Positions 18,133 to 26,653 of a stretch of 64,000 bases of DNA are shown one piece after another; the first letter of the stretch is position 1; each line of letters starts with the position of its first letter. A program made the position numbers and the translations under genes. Source of the stretch: Teichococcus wenyumeiae (GTDB lineage: Bacteria > Pseudomonadota > Alphaproteobacteria > Acetobacterales > Acetobacteraceae); the NCBI RefSeq assembly GCF_003696345.1, contig NZ_RFLX01000003.1, positions 186,001 to 250,000 on the forward strand. The letters run 5' to 3'. The notes beneath the pieces were generated by a model, which searched no databases, was not told the DNA's origin, and was given only the letters and a program-made list of their open reading frames with translations.

Positions 18133-18814
18133 CCTCAGCGGCAAGGTGGTGATGGTGTCCGGTGCCGCGCGCGGCATCGGGCGGGCGGTGGCGGAACGGC
18201 TGCTGGCGGCGGGCTGCCAGGTCAGCGCCGGGGTGCGCGACACCGCGCGCGCCCCGGAGGGGACGGTGGGCTTCGCCTATGACGCCAACCGCCAGGGCAG
18301 CGCCGCGGGCTGGGTGGAAGCCACCGTGGCCCGCTTCGGCCGCGTGGATGCGCTGGTGAATGCCGCCGGCATCAACCCGCGTGCCACGCTGCTGGACGGG
18401 CCGGACGATGCCTTCCAGGACCTCTGGACCGTGAATGCCATGGGACCGATCCAGGTGATCCGCGCCGCCTGGCCGCATCTGGTGGCGGGCGGGGAGGGGC
18501 GGGTGATCAACATCGCCTCGCTTTCCGGCAAGCGGGTGCGGAACGACAACCTCGGTTATGCCATGAGCAAGTTCGCCGTGATGGCGCTGACACAGGAAGT
18601 GCGCCGACTGGGCTGGGAGCATGGCATCCGCGCCACCGCGCTCTGCCCCGGCTTCGTGGATACGGACATGACGGCGCATGTCACCAAATGGCCGCGCGAG
18701 CAGATGTCGCGCCCCGAGGATCTGGCGCTGCTGGCTGAAACGCTGCTGCGGCTGCCCAATACCGCCTCGGTGGCCGAGCTGCTGGTGAACTGCCGGCATG
18801 AGGACACGCTGTGA
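18125..18814 (+). CDS. short-chain dehydrogenase/reductase
   Basis: 229 residues, classical SDR. The cofactor loop GAARGIG spans 13-19, NAAG lies near residue 78, and the catalytic pair is Y145 and K149 (YAMSK), with a serine in the preceding IASLSGK strand. The TTG start lies inside the end of the binding-protein gene (8-base overlap); the next in-frame ATG would remove the first beta strand. The gene overlaps the 2Fe-2S gene by TGTGA. It presumably oxidises or reduces a hydroxy or keto intermediate of the pathway. Confidence 0.88.
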   Translation: MRDLSGKVVMVSGAARGIGRAVAERLLAAGCQVSAGVRDTARAPEGTVGFAYDANRQGSAAGWVEATVARFGRVDALVNAAGINPRATLLDGPDDAFQDLWTVNAMGPIQVIRAAWPHLVAGGEGRVINIASLSGKRVRNDNLGYAMSKFAVMALTQEVRRLGWEHGIRATALCPGFVDTDMTAHVTKWPREQMSRPEDLALLAETLLRLPNTASVAELLVNCRHEDTL

Positions 18815-19086
18815 AGCTGGCGCGCCTGCGGGATACCGACCGCCCGCCGCTGCATCTGGAGCTGGAAGGGCGCGCCATCGCCGCGATGGAGGGCGACACG
18901 CTGCTGACAGCGCTTCTGGCCGGCGGCGCCGGGCATCTGCGGGAGAGTGAGTTCGGCGATGGCGCCCGTGCCGGCTTCTGCCTGATGGGTGCCTGCCAGG
19001 ATTGCTGGGTCTCGGTGGAAGGGCTGGGCCGGGTGCGCGCCTGCGCCACCCTGGCGAAGGACGGGATGAAGGTGCGGCGGGGATGA
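18811..19086 (+). CDS. (2Fe-2S) small subunit of a three-component amino-acid/opine dehydrogenase
   Basis: 91 residues, a Fer2_4-type ferredoxin domain. The cluster ligands are C57, C62, C65 and C78 (C-x4-C-x2-C-x12-C). Such proteins are the gamma (HcnA-like) subunit of heterotrimeric flavoenzymes, such as opine oxidases, D-hydroxyproline dehydrogenase and glycine-to-cyanide synthase. The GTG start overlaps the SDR stop, and its own stop overlaps the ATG of the alpha subunit, so the three subunits are made as a unit. Confidence 0.88.
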   Translation: MKLARLRDTDRPPLHLELEGRAIAAMEGDTLLTALLAGGAGHLRESEFGDGARAGFCLMGACQDCWVSVEGLGRVRACATLAKDGMKVRRG

Positions 19087-20453
19087 AGGTCGCGGTGGTC
19101 GGTGCCGGCCCTGCCGGCGTGCGGGCGGTGGAGGCGTTGCTCGCCGCCGGCATCCGCCCGGTCTGGATCGACGAGGCGATGGATGGCGGCGGCCGCATCT
19201 ACCAGCGCCCGCCCACTGGGATGCGGCGTGATGCCCGCACGCTGTATGGCTTCGAGGCCGCCCGTGCCACGGCGCTGCATGCGGCGCTGGATGCCGCCAA
19301 GCCGCGTGCGGACTGGCGGCCGGAAACGCTGGCCTGGAACATCCGGCCCGGCAGGCAGCAGCTTCACACGCTCAGTGCCGGGACGCATGGCGTGGTGGAA
19401 TACGATGCCGCCATTCTCTGCACCGGGGCCATGGACCGCGTGGTGCCGGTGAAGGGCTGGACCCTGCCGGGCGTGACCACCATGGGCGGCGCGCAGATCG
19501 CACTGAAGTCGCAGGGCTGCGGCATCGGGCAGCGCGTGGCCTTTCTGGGCAGCGGGCCGCTGCTCTGGCTGGTGGCCTACCAATACGCCAAGGCCGGGGC
19601 GCAGGTTGCGGCGGTGCTGGATACCACGCCCTTCGCTGCCAAGGCCGCCGCCGCGCCGGGGATGCTGCGTGGGCCAGCGACCTTCGCCAAAGGCCTCTAT
19701 TACATTGGCTGGCTGCGGGCGCATGGCGTGCGCATCGCGGAAGGCGTGACGCCGCTGGCGATCGAGGGAGAAGGCAGCGTTTCCGGCATCCGCTGGCGCG
19801 ATGCCAAGGGTGCGGAACACCATGCAGATTGCGATGCTGTGGGCATTGGCTGGGGGCTGAAGCCGGAAGCGCAGCTTGCCGATCTGGCTGGCGTGCCCTT
19901 CAATTTCGATGCCTTGCAGCACAACTGGGTGCCGCGCCGTGATGCCGCCGGGCGCACGCCGGTGGGCGGCATCTACCTGGCGGGCGATGGCAGCGGCATC
20001 GGCGGTGCCGAGGTGGCGGAACTCGCCGGCGCCCGCGCCGCCCTGGCGCTGCTGGAGGATGCCGGCCGGAAAGTCGAGACTGCCGCCCTGGACCGCAGGC
20101 TGGAGAAGCTGGCCCGCTTCCGCTCGGCGCTTGAGAAAGCCTTTCCCTTTCCGGCGCATCTGGCCGCCGGCCTGCCGGATGATGCCATCTTCTGCCGCTG
20201 CGAGAACCTGACCGTGGGCGAGTTGCGCGCCACCACCGCCGGGCCCCAGATCCCGGCGCCGGAGGTGAACCGCGCCAAGGCCATCAGCCGCGCCGGCATG
20301 GGCCGCTGCCAGGGCCGCGTCTGCGGTGCCGCGGCGGCCGAGATCCTGGCCGCCCGCCTGGGCTGCGGCGTGGCCGAGGTCGGGCGGCTGCGCGGGCAGG
20401 CCCCGGTGAAGCCCATCCCGCTGACGGCCCCGCCGCTGGTGACCACGCCATGA
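19083..20453 (+). CDS. FAD/NAD(P)-binding subunit (HcnB-like) with BFD-like iron-sulfur domain
   Basis: 456 residues. The N-terminal Rossmann motif VVGAGPAGVRAVEALL starts at residue 5; a second dinucleotide-binding region (VAFLGSGPLLWLVAYQYAKAG) follows. The C-terminal BFD-like domain binds a second 2Fe-2S cluster with C371, C373, C409 and C414 (CRC...CQGRVC). This is the alpha subunit of the HcnABC / opine dehydrogenase type. ATG 19083 is used because it overlaps the stop of the ferredoxin gene; a longer in-frame reading from 19002 is only overlap. It overlaps the next flavin gene by ATGA. Confidence 0.88.
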   Translation: MKVAVVGAGPAGVRAVEALLAAGIRPVWIDEAMDGGGRIYQRPPTGMRRDARTLYGFEAARATALHAALDAAKPRADWRPETLAWNIRPGRQQLHTLSAGTHGVVEYDAAILCTGAMDRVVPVKGWTLPGVTTMGGAQIALKSQGCGIGQRVAFLGSGPLLWLVAYQYAKAGAQVAAVLDTTPFAAKAAAAPGMLRGPATFAKGLYYIGWLRAHGVRIAEGVTPLAIEGEGSVSGIRWRDAKGAEHHADCDAVGIGWGLKPEAQLADLAGVPFNFDALQHNWVPRRDAAGRTPVGGIYLAGDGSGIGGAEVAELAGARAALALLEDAGRKVETAALDRRLEKLARFRSALEKAFPFPAHLAAGLPDDAIFCRCENLTVGELRATTAGPQIPAPEVNRAKAISRAGMGRCQGRVCGAAAAEILAARLGCGVAEVGRLRGQAPVKPIPLTAPPLVTTP

Positions 20454-21583
20454 ATGACACGCGCTTCGATGTTCTGGTGGTGGGCGGTGGCGGCGCCGGC
20501 TGCTCGGCCGCGCTGCACCTGGCCCAGCGCGGCACCCGCGTGGCGCTGCTGGAGCGTGGGCTGGTGGGCGGGCAGGCTTCCGGCGTCAATTACGGCGGCG
20601 TGCGGCAGCAGGGGCGCAACCCGGCGGAGCTGCCCATCGCCCGCCGCTCCCGCGAACTGTGGGGCCGGATGAAGGAACTGGCGGGGACGGAAGCGGAATT
20701 CACCGTCACCGGCCACCTGAAGCTGGCCCGCAACGATGCCGAGGAAGCCAACCTCGTCGCCTATCTGGACGTGGCGAAGCAGCACGGCCTGCCGCTGCGG
20801 ATGGTGGGGCGCAACGCCATTCATGTCGAATACCCCTGGCTGGGGCCGCAGGTGGTGGCGGGGTCCTTCGCGCCGGAAGATGGCTCGGCCAATCCGCGCC
20901 TGCTGGCGCCGGCCCTGGCCCGTGCCGCGCAGGATGCCGGCGCCACGGTGCTGGAACGCACCGAGGTGGAGCACTACGCCCATGACGGCACGCTGTTCCG
21001 CCTGCGCACGGTGGATGGGCGTGAATTCACCGCGCCCGTGCTGCTGAACATGGCCGGCTTTTGGGGCGGCCGCATCGCCGAGGCCTTCGGGGAGCCGGTG
21101 CCGGTGAAGCCGCTCAGCCCCAACATGATGGTGACGGAGCCGCTGGATTACTTCATCGAGCCCAACCTCGGCGTGGTGGGCGGCAATGTGTATCTGCGCC
21201 AGATCCCGCGCGGCAATGTCATCATCGGCGCCGGGCACGGGGAGAACGACCCCGGCCAGCCGGGGCAGGTGCCCTGGTCCCGCCCGGTGCCGGAAGTGAC
21301 CATGGAAGGCGCGCGGCTGGCCATCGCCCTGGTGCCGGCGCTGGAGGGGGTGCAGATCATCCGCTCCTGGACCGGCATCGACGGCAATATGCCGGACAAG
21401 ATCCCGGTCATCGGCCCCAGCAGCACCACGCCGGGTCTGTTCCATGCCTTCGGCTTCTCCGGCCACGGCTTCCAGCTTGGGCCGGCCATCGGTGCCATCA
21501 TGACGGAACTGGTGCTGGACGGGCATACGGATATCCCGCTGGAAGCCTTCCGCATCACCCGCTTCGCGGAGGCCGCGGCATAG
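20450..21583 (+). CDS. FAD-dependent amine/amino-acid dehydrogenase subunit (DAO family, HcnC-like)
   Basis: 377 residues. The Rossmann loop VVVGGGGAGCSAALHLAQRG starts at residue 7 and binds FAD; the C-terminal part holds the DAO-type block RSWTGIDGNMPDKIPVIGPS followed by FHAFGFSGHGFQLGPAIGA, close to sarcosine oxidase beta and HcnC. This subunit should carry the substrate site that oxidises a secondary or primary amine to an imine, passing electrons to the two Fe-S/FAD partners encoded just upstream. A 17-bp gap separates it from the kinase-like gene. Confidence 0.9.
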   Translation: MNDTRFDVLVVGGGGAGCSAALHLAQRGTRVALLERGLVGGQASGVNYGGVRQQGRNPAELPIARRSRELWGRMKELAGTEAEFTVTGHLKLARNDAEEANLVAYLDVAKQHGLPLRMVGRNAIHVEYPWLGPQVVAGSFAPEDGSANPRLLAPALARAAQDAGATVLERTEVEHYAHDGTLFRLRTVDGREFTAPVLLNMAGFWGGRIAEAFGEPVPVKPLSPNMMVTEPLDYFIEPNLGVVGGNVYLRQIPRGNVIIGAGHGENDPGQPGQVPWSRPVPEVTMEGARLAIALVPALEGVQIIRSWTGIDGNMPDKIPVIGPSSTTPGLFHAFGFSGHGFQLGPAIGAIMTELVLDGHTDIPLEAFRITRFAEAAA

Positions 21584-21600
21584 GCTATCCGCCGGGCGCC

Positions 21601-22596
21601 ATGTATGACGCGCCCTTCCTGGACCACCTGCACCGCCTGCTGCTCGCCGCCCTGCCGCGTTGGGGCCTGCCGGCGGGCACGCGCCTGTCGCTGCTGAATG
21701 TCTCGGAGAATGCCACCTTCCTGGCGGAGGGTGATACCATGCGGCTGGTGCTGCGCGTCTATCGCCAGGGCTACCACCAGCCAGCCGAGATGCAATCCGA
21801 GTTGGCCTGGATCGCGGCGCTGCGGCAGGCGGGGGTGGTGGAAACGCCGGCGCCGGTGCCGGCCGCCGATGGCACGCTGCTGCAGGCCCTGCCGGATGGC
21901 GCCGGGACGCGCCACGCCGTCGCCTTCGTGCATATGGCGGGGGAGGAGCCGGCGCGGGACCTGCCGCGCCGCTTCCGGCAATTGGGTGGCATCAGCGCGC
22001 GGCTGCATGCCCATGCGCGGGGCTGGGCCCCGCCGCCCGGCTTCACCCGCAAGCGTTGGGATGCCGATACCATGCTGGGCCCGGCCGGGCATTGGGGCGA
22101 CTGGCGCGCCGGCATCAGGCTGGATGCCGGAGGTACTGCGCTGCTGGAACGGGTGGAGACCGCGCTGCGTGAAGCCCTGGCACGATACGGCGATACACCA
22201 GACCGCTTTGGCCTGGTGCATGCCGACCTGCGGCTGACCAACCTACTGGCCGATGGCCCCCGCCTCGGTGTCATCGACTTCGATGACTGTGGCTTCTGCT
22301 GGCATCTCTACGACTTCGCCGCCGCCGTCAGCTTCATGGAGCATGAACCGGCGGTGCCGGCGCTGATGGAGGCCTGGGTCGCCGGCTATCGGCAGGTGGC
22401 GCCCTTGGCTGAGACCGATGTGGCGCTGCTGCCGGTCTTCGTCATGCTGCGGCGGATGTTGCTGACGGCCTGGCTGGCCTCGCATGCCGAGACCCCCACG
22501 GCGCAGGCCCTGGGCGCCGGCTATACCGCCGGCACCGTGGCATTGGGGCGAAACTTCCTGGCACGGCAGGCTGGTATAGGCGCCGCTTCCGGCTAA
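21601..22596 (+). CDS. APH-fold phosphotransferase (choline/homoserine/hydroxylysine kinase-like)
   Basis: 331 residues with the aminoglycoside-phosphotransferase fold. The catalytic loop is HADLRLTN with H207, D209 and N214, and the metal motif DFDD starts at D226. The N-terminal nucleotide-binding lobe is present (TMRLVLRVYRQG). Proteins of this fold phosphorylate hydroxyl groups of small molecules such as choline, homoserine, methylthioribose or 5-hydroxylysine; antibiotic resistance is only one branch. Its place between an amine dehydrogenase and a second hyuAB pair points to a catabolic kinase. Substrate unknown. Confidence 0.85.
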   Translation: MYDAPFLDHLHRLLLAALPRWGLPAGTRLSLLNVSENATFLAEGDTMRLVLRVYRQGYHQPAEMQSELAWIAALRQAGVVETPAPVPAADGTLLQALPDGAGTRHAVAFVHMAGEEPARDLPRRFRQLGGISARLHAHARGWAPPPGFTRKRWDADTMLGPAGHWGDWRAGIRLDAGGTALLERVETALREALARYGDTPDRFGLVHADLRLTNLLADGPRLGVIDFDDCGFCWHLYDFAAAVSFMEHEPAVPALMEAWVAGYRQVAPLAETDVALLPVFVMLRRMLLTAWLASHAETPTAQALGAGYTAGTVALGRNFLARQAGIGAASG

Positions 22597-22628
22597 GCTC
22601 CTTCCGCCGGTACCATGGAGCTTTCGCC

Positions 22629-24713
22629 TTGAACCCTCCGCCTGTCCGCCTTGCCGCCGATATCGGCGGCACCTTCACCGATGTTGTGCTGGAAGCCGGA
22701 GGGCGGCGGCGAACGCGCAAGGTGCTGACCACCCCGGCGGCACCGGAGGAAGGCGTGCTGGAAGGCGTCTCCCTGGTGCTGGAGGATGCGGGGCTGCATT
22801 TCTCCGATATCGATATTTTCGTGCATGGCACCACGCTGGCCACGAACGCCATCATCGAGCGGCGCGGCGCCCGCACGGCGCTGGTGGCGACGCAGGGCTT
22901 CCGCGACGTGCTGGAGATCGGCACCGAGAGCCGTTACGACCAGTATGACCTGACGCTGGAGAAGCCGGTGCCGCTGGTGCCGCGCGCCCTGCGCTTCACG
23001 GTGCCGGAACGCGTGGATGCCGAAGGCCAGGTCCGCCTGCCGCTGGACGAGGCTGCTGTCGCCGCCTTGGCCCCAGAGCTGGAAAAGGCCGGTGTGCAGG
23101 CCGTGGCCTTCGCCTTCCTGCACGCCTATGCCAACCCGCTGCATGAGCAGCGCGCGGCAGCGGTGCTGAAGGCGCTGCTGCCGGGCCTTTCCGTCACCAT
23201 GGCGCATGAGGTCTGCCCGGAAATCCGCGAATACGAACGCACCTCCACCGCCGTCGCCAATGCCTATGTGCAGCCGCTGATGGAAGGCTATCTCGGCCGC
23301 ATGCGGGATGCGCTGCAGGCGCGGCAGTATCGCGGCGCCACCTATCTGGTGACTTCCGGTGGTGGCCTGACCTCGCTGGAGACGGCGCAGAAGTTCCCGG
23401 TGCGCCTGGTGGAATCCGGCCCGGCGGGCGGCGCCATCTTCGCGGCGCAGGTGGCGCTGCGGGCCAATGAACAGAAGGTACTCTCCTTCGACATGGGCGG
23501 CACCACCGCGAAGATCTGCCTGATCGAGAAAGGCCAACCCGCGACCTCCCGCTTCTTCGAGGTGGACCGCACGGCGCGCTTCCTGAAGGGCTCCGGCCTG
23601 CCGCTGCGCATTCCCGTCATCGAGATGGTGGAGATCGGCGCGGGCGGCGGCTCCATCGCGCAGGTGGATGCCATGCAGCGCGTGACGGTGGGGCCGGAAA
23701 GCGCATCCTCCGTACCCGGCCCGGCCTGCTACGGCCAGGGCGGGCAGCGGCCGGCGGTGACGGATGCCGACGTGGCCATGGGGCTGATTGAGCCCCGGGG
23801 CTTCGCGGGTGGCAGCATGACGCTGCGCGACGACCTTTCGCGCGAGGCACTGGCCCGCGACATCGGCGCCAAGCTGGGGCTTTCTGCCGAGATGTCGGCC
23901 TATGCGGTCTATGAGATGGTCTGCGAGAACATGGCCAGCGCCGCCCGCGTGCATGCGGCGGAGCGCGGCGCAGTGATCGGCCAGCACACCATGATCGCCT
24001 TCGGTGGCGCGGCGCCGCTGCATGCGGCGCGGGTGGCGGAAAAGGTGGGCGTCAGCCGCGTGCTGGTGCCGCCCAATGCCGGCGTCGGCTCGGCGGTGGG
24101 CTTCCTGGCGGCGCCGGTGGCTTATGAAATTGTCCGTTCCCGCCACGCGCGGTTGGATGAGAGCTTCGATGGCGCCAGCGTCTCGGCGCTGTTCGTGGAG
24201 ATGGCTGCCGCCGCCCGCGCGCTGGTGGAGCCCGGCGCGCGCGGCGCGCCCTTGTTCGAGCGGCGGATGGCCTTCATGCGCTATGTCGGCCAGGGGCACG
24301 AGATCACGGTGCTGCTGCCCAACCGCGGACTGATGGCGGCGGATGTGCCGGAACTGCGCCGGATTTTTGAGGCCGAATACGCCGCGCAATTCGCCCGCAT
24401 CATCCCCGCCGCGGCCATCGAGGTGCTGAACTGGTCCGTGCTGGTCTCCACCGAGGCCAAGCAGCCGGAAGCCATGGCGGCGGTGCAAGCGGCCGCGGCG
24501 CCCGAACCCTCCGGCCTGCGCCTGATCTTCGACGGACGCAGCGAGAAGCATGTGGAAGTGCCGGTCTACCGGCGGGAAGCCATGCCGCCCGGCGCGGTGG
24601 TGCCCGGCCCCGTGGTGATCGCGGAGGACGAGACCACCACCTATGTTTCCGCCAGCTTCGACGCGCATATCGACGGCGCCGGCTGCATCGTGATGGAAAG
24701 GAAGGCGGCATGA
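22629..24713 (+). CDS. hydantoinase/oxoprolinase-type subunit A (second copy)
   Basis: 694 residues, same family as the gene at 12865 but clearly divergent. It shows the ADIGGTFTDV loop, SFDMGGTTAKICLIEKG, GAGGGSIAQVDAM and the IAFGGAAPLHAARVAEKVG block. The TTG start at 22629 has GGAG 8 bp upstream. It overlaps its subunit B by ATGA. The sequence around SRYDQYDLTLEKPVPLV differs from the RPDLYDMQADKPPVLV region of the first copy, so the two enzymes probably act on different substrates or successive steps. It follows the kinase gene by 32 bp. Confidence 0.9.
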   Translation: MNPPPVRLAADIGGTFTDVVLEAGGRRRTRKVLTTPAAPEEGVLEGVSLVLEDAGLHFSDIDIFVHGTTLATNAIIERRGARTALVATQGFRDVLEIGTESRYDQYDLTLEKPVPLVPRALRFTVPERVDAEGQVRLPLDEAAVAALAPELEKAGVQAVAFAFLHAYANPLHEQRAAAVLKALLPGLSVTMAHEVCPEIREYERTSTAVANAYVQPLMEGYLGRMRDALQARQYRGATYLVTSGGGLTSLETAQKFPVRLVESGPAGGAIFAAQVALRANEQKVLSFDMGGTTAKICLIEKGQPATSRFFEVDRTARFLKGSGLPLRIPVIEMVEIGAGGGSIAQVDAMQRVTVGPESASSVPGPACYGQGGQRPAVTDADVAMGLIEPRGFAGGSMTLRDDLSREALARDIGAKLGLSAEMSAYAVYEMVCENMASAARVHAAERGAVIGQHTMIAFGGAAPLHAARVAEKVGVSRVLVPPNAGVGSAVGFLAAPVAYEIVRSRHARLDESFDGASVSALFVEMAAAARALVEPGARGAPLFERRMAFMRYVGQGHEITVLLPNRGLMAADVPELRRIFEAEYAAQFARIIPAAAIEVLNWSVLVSTEAKQPEAMAAVQAAAAPEPSGLRLIFDGRSEKHVEVPVYRREAMPPGAVVPGPVVIAEDETTTYVSASFDAHIDGAGCIVMERKAA

Positions 24714-26365
24714 GCACGCAACCCGGCCTCATCGACCTCCAGATCATGTGGAACCGCCTGATCGCCGTGGTGGGCGAGCAGGCGCAGGTGCTGATCCGCA
24801 CCGCCTTCAGCCCCATCGTGCGCGAATGCGAGGATATCTCGGCCGGCGTCTTCGACCTGAAGGGGCGGATGCTGGCTCAGGCGGTGACCGGCACGCCCGG
24901 CCACATCAATTCCATGGCCGAGGCGGTGAAGCATTTCATCCGCCACTTCCCCATCGAGAGCATGCGCGAAGGCGACGCCTATATCACCAACGACCCCTGG
25001 ATGGGCACGGGGCACCTGAACGACTTCGTCATCACCACGCCGGCCTTCCACAAGGGCAAGCTGGTGGGGCTGTTCTCCTGCACCAGCCACCTGATGGATA
25101 TTGGCGGCCTCGGCAATGGCCCTGAAGCCAGCGATGTCTTCATGGAGGGGCTCTATATCCCCATGCTGAAGCTCATTGACCAGGGACAGGTCAATGAGAC
25201 GCTGATGGCGATCATCCGCGCCAATACGCGGCTGCCGGTGGATACCGAGGGCGATACCTATTCCCTGGCCGCCTGCAACGATGTCGGCGTGCGCGCCCTC
25301 TCGGCCATGATGGACGAATTCGGCATCGACACGCTGGAGCCTCTGGCCGACCACATCATCGCCCGCTCCCGCGAGGCGGTGCTGGCGGAGATCGCCAAGC
25401 TGCCAAAGGGCACCTGGCGGCACTCCATGATGGTCGATGGCTACGACCATCCGCTGACGCTGGAAGCGGCGCTGACGATTTCCGATACCGGCATCCATGT
25501 CGATTTCACCGGCACCTCGAACGCGGTGAAGCGCGGCATCAACGTGCCCATCTCGTATACCACCGCCTATACCTGCTTCGGCCTGGGCTGCGTGGTGGCG
25601 GCGCATATCCCGAACAACGCGGGCTCGCTGGCACCGCTGACGGTATCGGCACCGCCCGGCTGCATCCTGAATGCGCAGAAGCCGGCGCCGGTCTCCATCC
25701 GCCATATCATCGGGCAGATGCTGCCTGACATGGTCTTCGGCTGCCTGCGGCAGGCCATTCCGGACCGGGTGCCGGCGGAAGGCACCTCCTGCATCTGGAA
25801 CATCATCGTGCGCGGCGTGCGGCCGAAGATGGAAGGGCCGAACCACGGCTATGCCCTGGCCATCACCACCAATGGCGGCACCGGCGGTCGGCCACGGCAG
25901 GATGGGCTCTCGGCCACCGCCTATCCTTCCGGCGTGCATGGAACGCCGGTGGAGATCGCGGAAATCCAGTCCCCGCTGATGTTCTGGCGCAAGGAGTTCC
26001 GCCCGGATTCCGGCGGCGCCGGGCGGCAGCGCGGCGGCCTCGGCCAGATCATGGAAATCGAGAACCGCGACGACGCGCCCTTCGAGTTGCTGGCCGCTTT
26101 CGACCGCATCCAATACCCGCCGCGCGGGCGGGATGGAGGCGCGGATGGCGCGGCCGGCTATGTCGGGCTGGGTTCGGGGCAGGTGCTGCGTGGCAAGGGC
26201 CTGCAGGTCATCCCGCCCGGGGAGCGTCTGGTGGTGCTGACGCCCGGCGGCGGTGGGCTCGGCGACCCGGCGGCCCGTGACCCCGCCAAGGTGGCAGCCG
26301 ACCTCGGCAATGGCCTGATCTCGGCCGAGACGGCAGCGCGGCACCACGGAGTGGCGGCGGAATAA
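24710..26365 (+). CDS. hydantoinase/oxoprolinase-type subunit B (second copy)
   Basis: 551 residues. HyuB blocks seen are ECEDISAGVFDLKGRMLAQA near residues 38-57, GDAYITNDPWMGTGHLNDFV, the DFTGTSNAVKRGINV segment, and TTNGGTGGRPRQDGLSATAYPSG in the C-terminal half. It is the partner of the second subunit A (ATGA overlap) and the last gene of the catabolic island. The motif set resembles N-methylhydantoinase and caprolactamase beta subunits, which open a cyclic amide at the cost of ATP. Substrate not assignable. Confidence 0.9.
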   Translation: MSTQPGLIDLQIMWNRLIAVVGEQAQVLIRTAFSPIVRECEDISAGVFDLKGRMLAQAVTGTPGHINSMAEAVKHFIRHFPIESMREGDAYITNDPWMGTGHLNDFVITTPAFHKGKLVGLFSCTSHLMDIGGLGNGPEASDVFMEGLYIPMLKLIDQGQVNETLMAIIRANTRLPVDTEGDTYSLAACNDVGVRALSAMMDEFGIDTLEPLADHIIARSREAVLAEIAKLPKGTWRHSMMVDGYDHPLTLEAALTISDTGIHVDFTGTSNAVKRGINVPISYTTAYTCFGLGCVVAAHIPNNAGSLAPLTVSAPPGCILNAQKPAPVSIRHIIGQMLPDMVFGCLRQAIPDRVPAEGTSCIWNIIVRGVRPKMEGPNHGYALAITTNGGTGGRPRQDGLSATAYPSGVHGTPVEIAEIQSPLMFWRKEFRPDSGGAGRQRGGLGQIMEIENRDDAPFELLAAFDRIQYPPRGRDGGADGAAGYVGLGSGQVLRGKGLQVIPPGERLVVLTPGGGGLGDPAARDPAKVAADLGNGLISAETAARHHGVAAE

Positions 26366-26653
26366 CGGGCCGGGCCACTCTCTCTCGTACTCTCCAGCGG
26401 CCGGCGCACCACGTCGGCCGTTGTCGCTTTCGCTGTCCTGCTCATGTAGCCTGAGGCGGATTCATGGCAGAAACATCACCGAAAAAAGAACAGCTCAAGC
26501 AGCGTGGGTTTTAACCTGAAACATCGTAGGCCGTTTCGGGAAACAATTGATAACAACTTCTGTCGGGACTGCGCATTTATCTCCCGCTAGGACTAAGTGG
26601 TCGTCAGCGCGATGCTTCGGCATCTGCTGGCAGCACAACGGGAAGGATGAGAG
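26366..26653. other. 288-bp intergenic region, A/T-richer than its surroundings
   Basis: No conserved gene is visible. The stretch 26460-26600 is much lower in GC than the surroundings and includes TTGATAAC near 26547, which could be a -35-type element for the secreted-protein gene at 26654. A 16-codon ORF (26464-26514, MAETSPKKEQLKQRGF) is present with a weak AGGCGG in front; its coding status is doubtful. Confidence 0.4.

Noticed and set aside
18811-21583. Hydrogen cyanide synthase hcnABC
   Set aside because: The subunit architecture is the same, yet many opine and imino-acid dehydrogenases share it. The surrounding HyuAB, SDR and kinase genes are not part of known hcn loci.
21601-22596. 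Aminoglycoside resistance gene
   Set aside because: Only the fold is shared; the operon context is catabolic and the sequence lacks features that would single out an antibiotic-modifying branch.
12865-26365. Creatinine / N-methylhydantoin pathway
   Set aside because: HyuAB and a sarcosine-oxidase-like flavoprotein fit in part, but there is no N-carbamoylsarcosine amidohydrolase or creatinine deaminase gene in the cluster.
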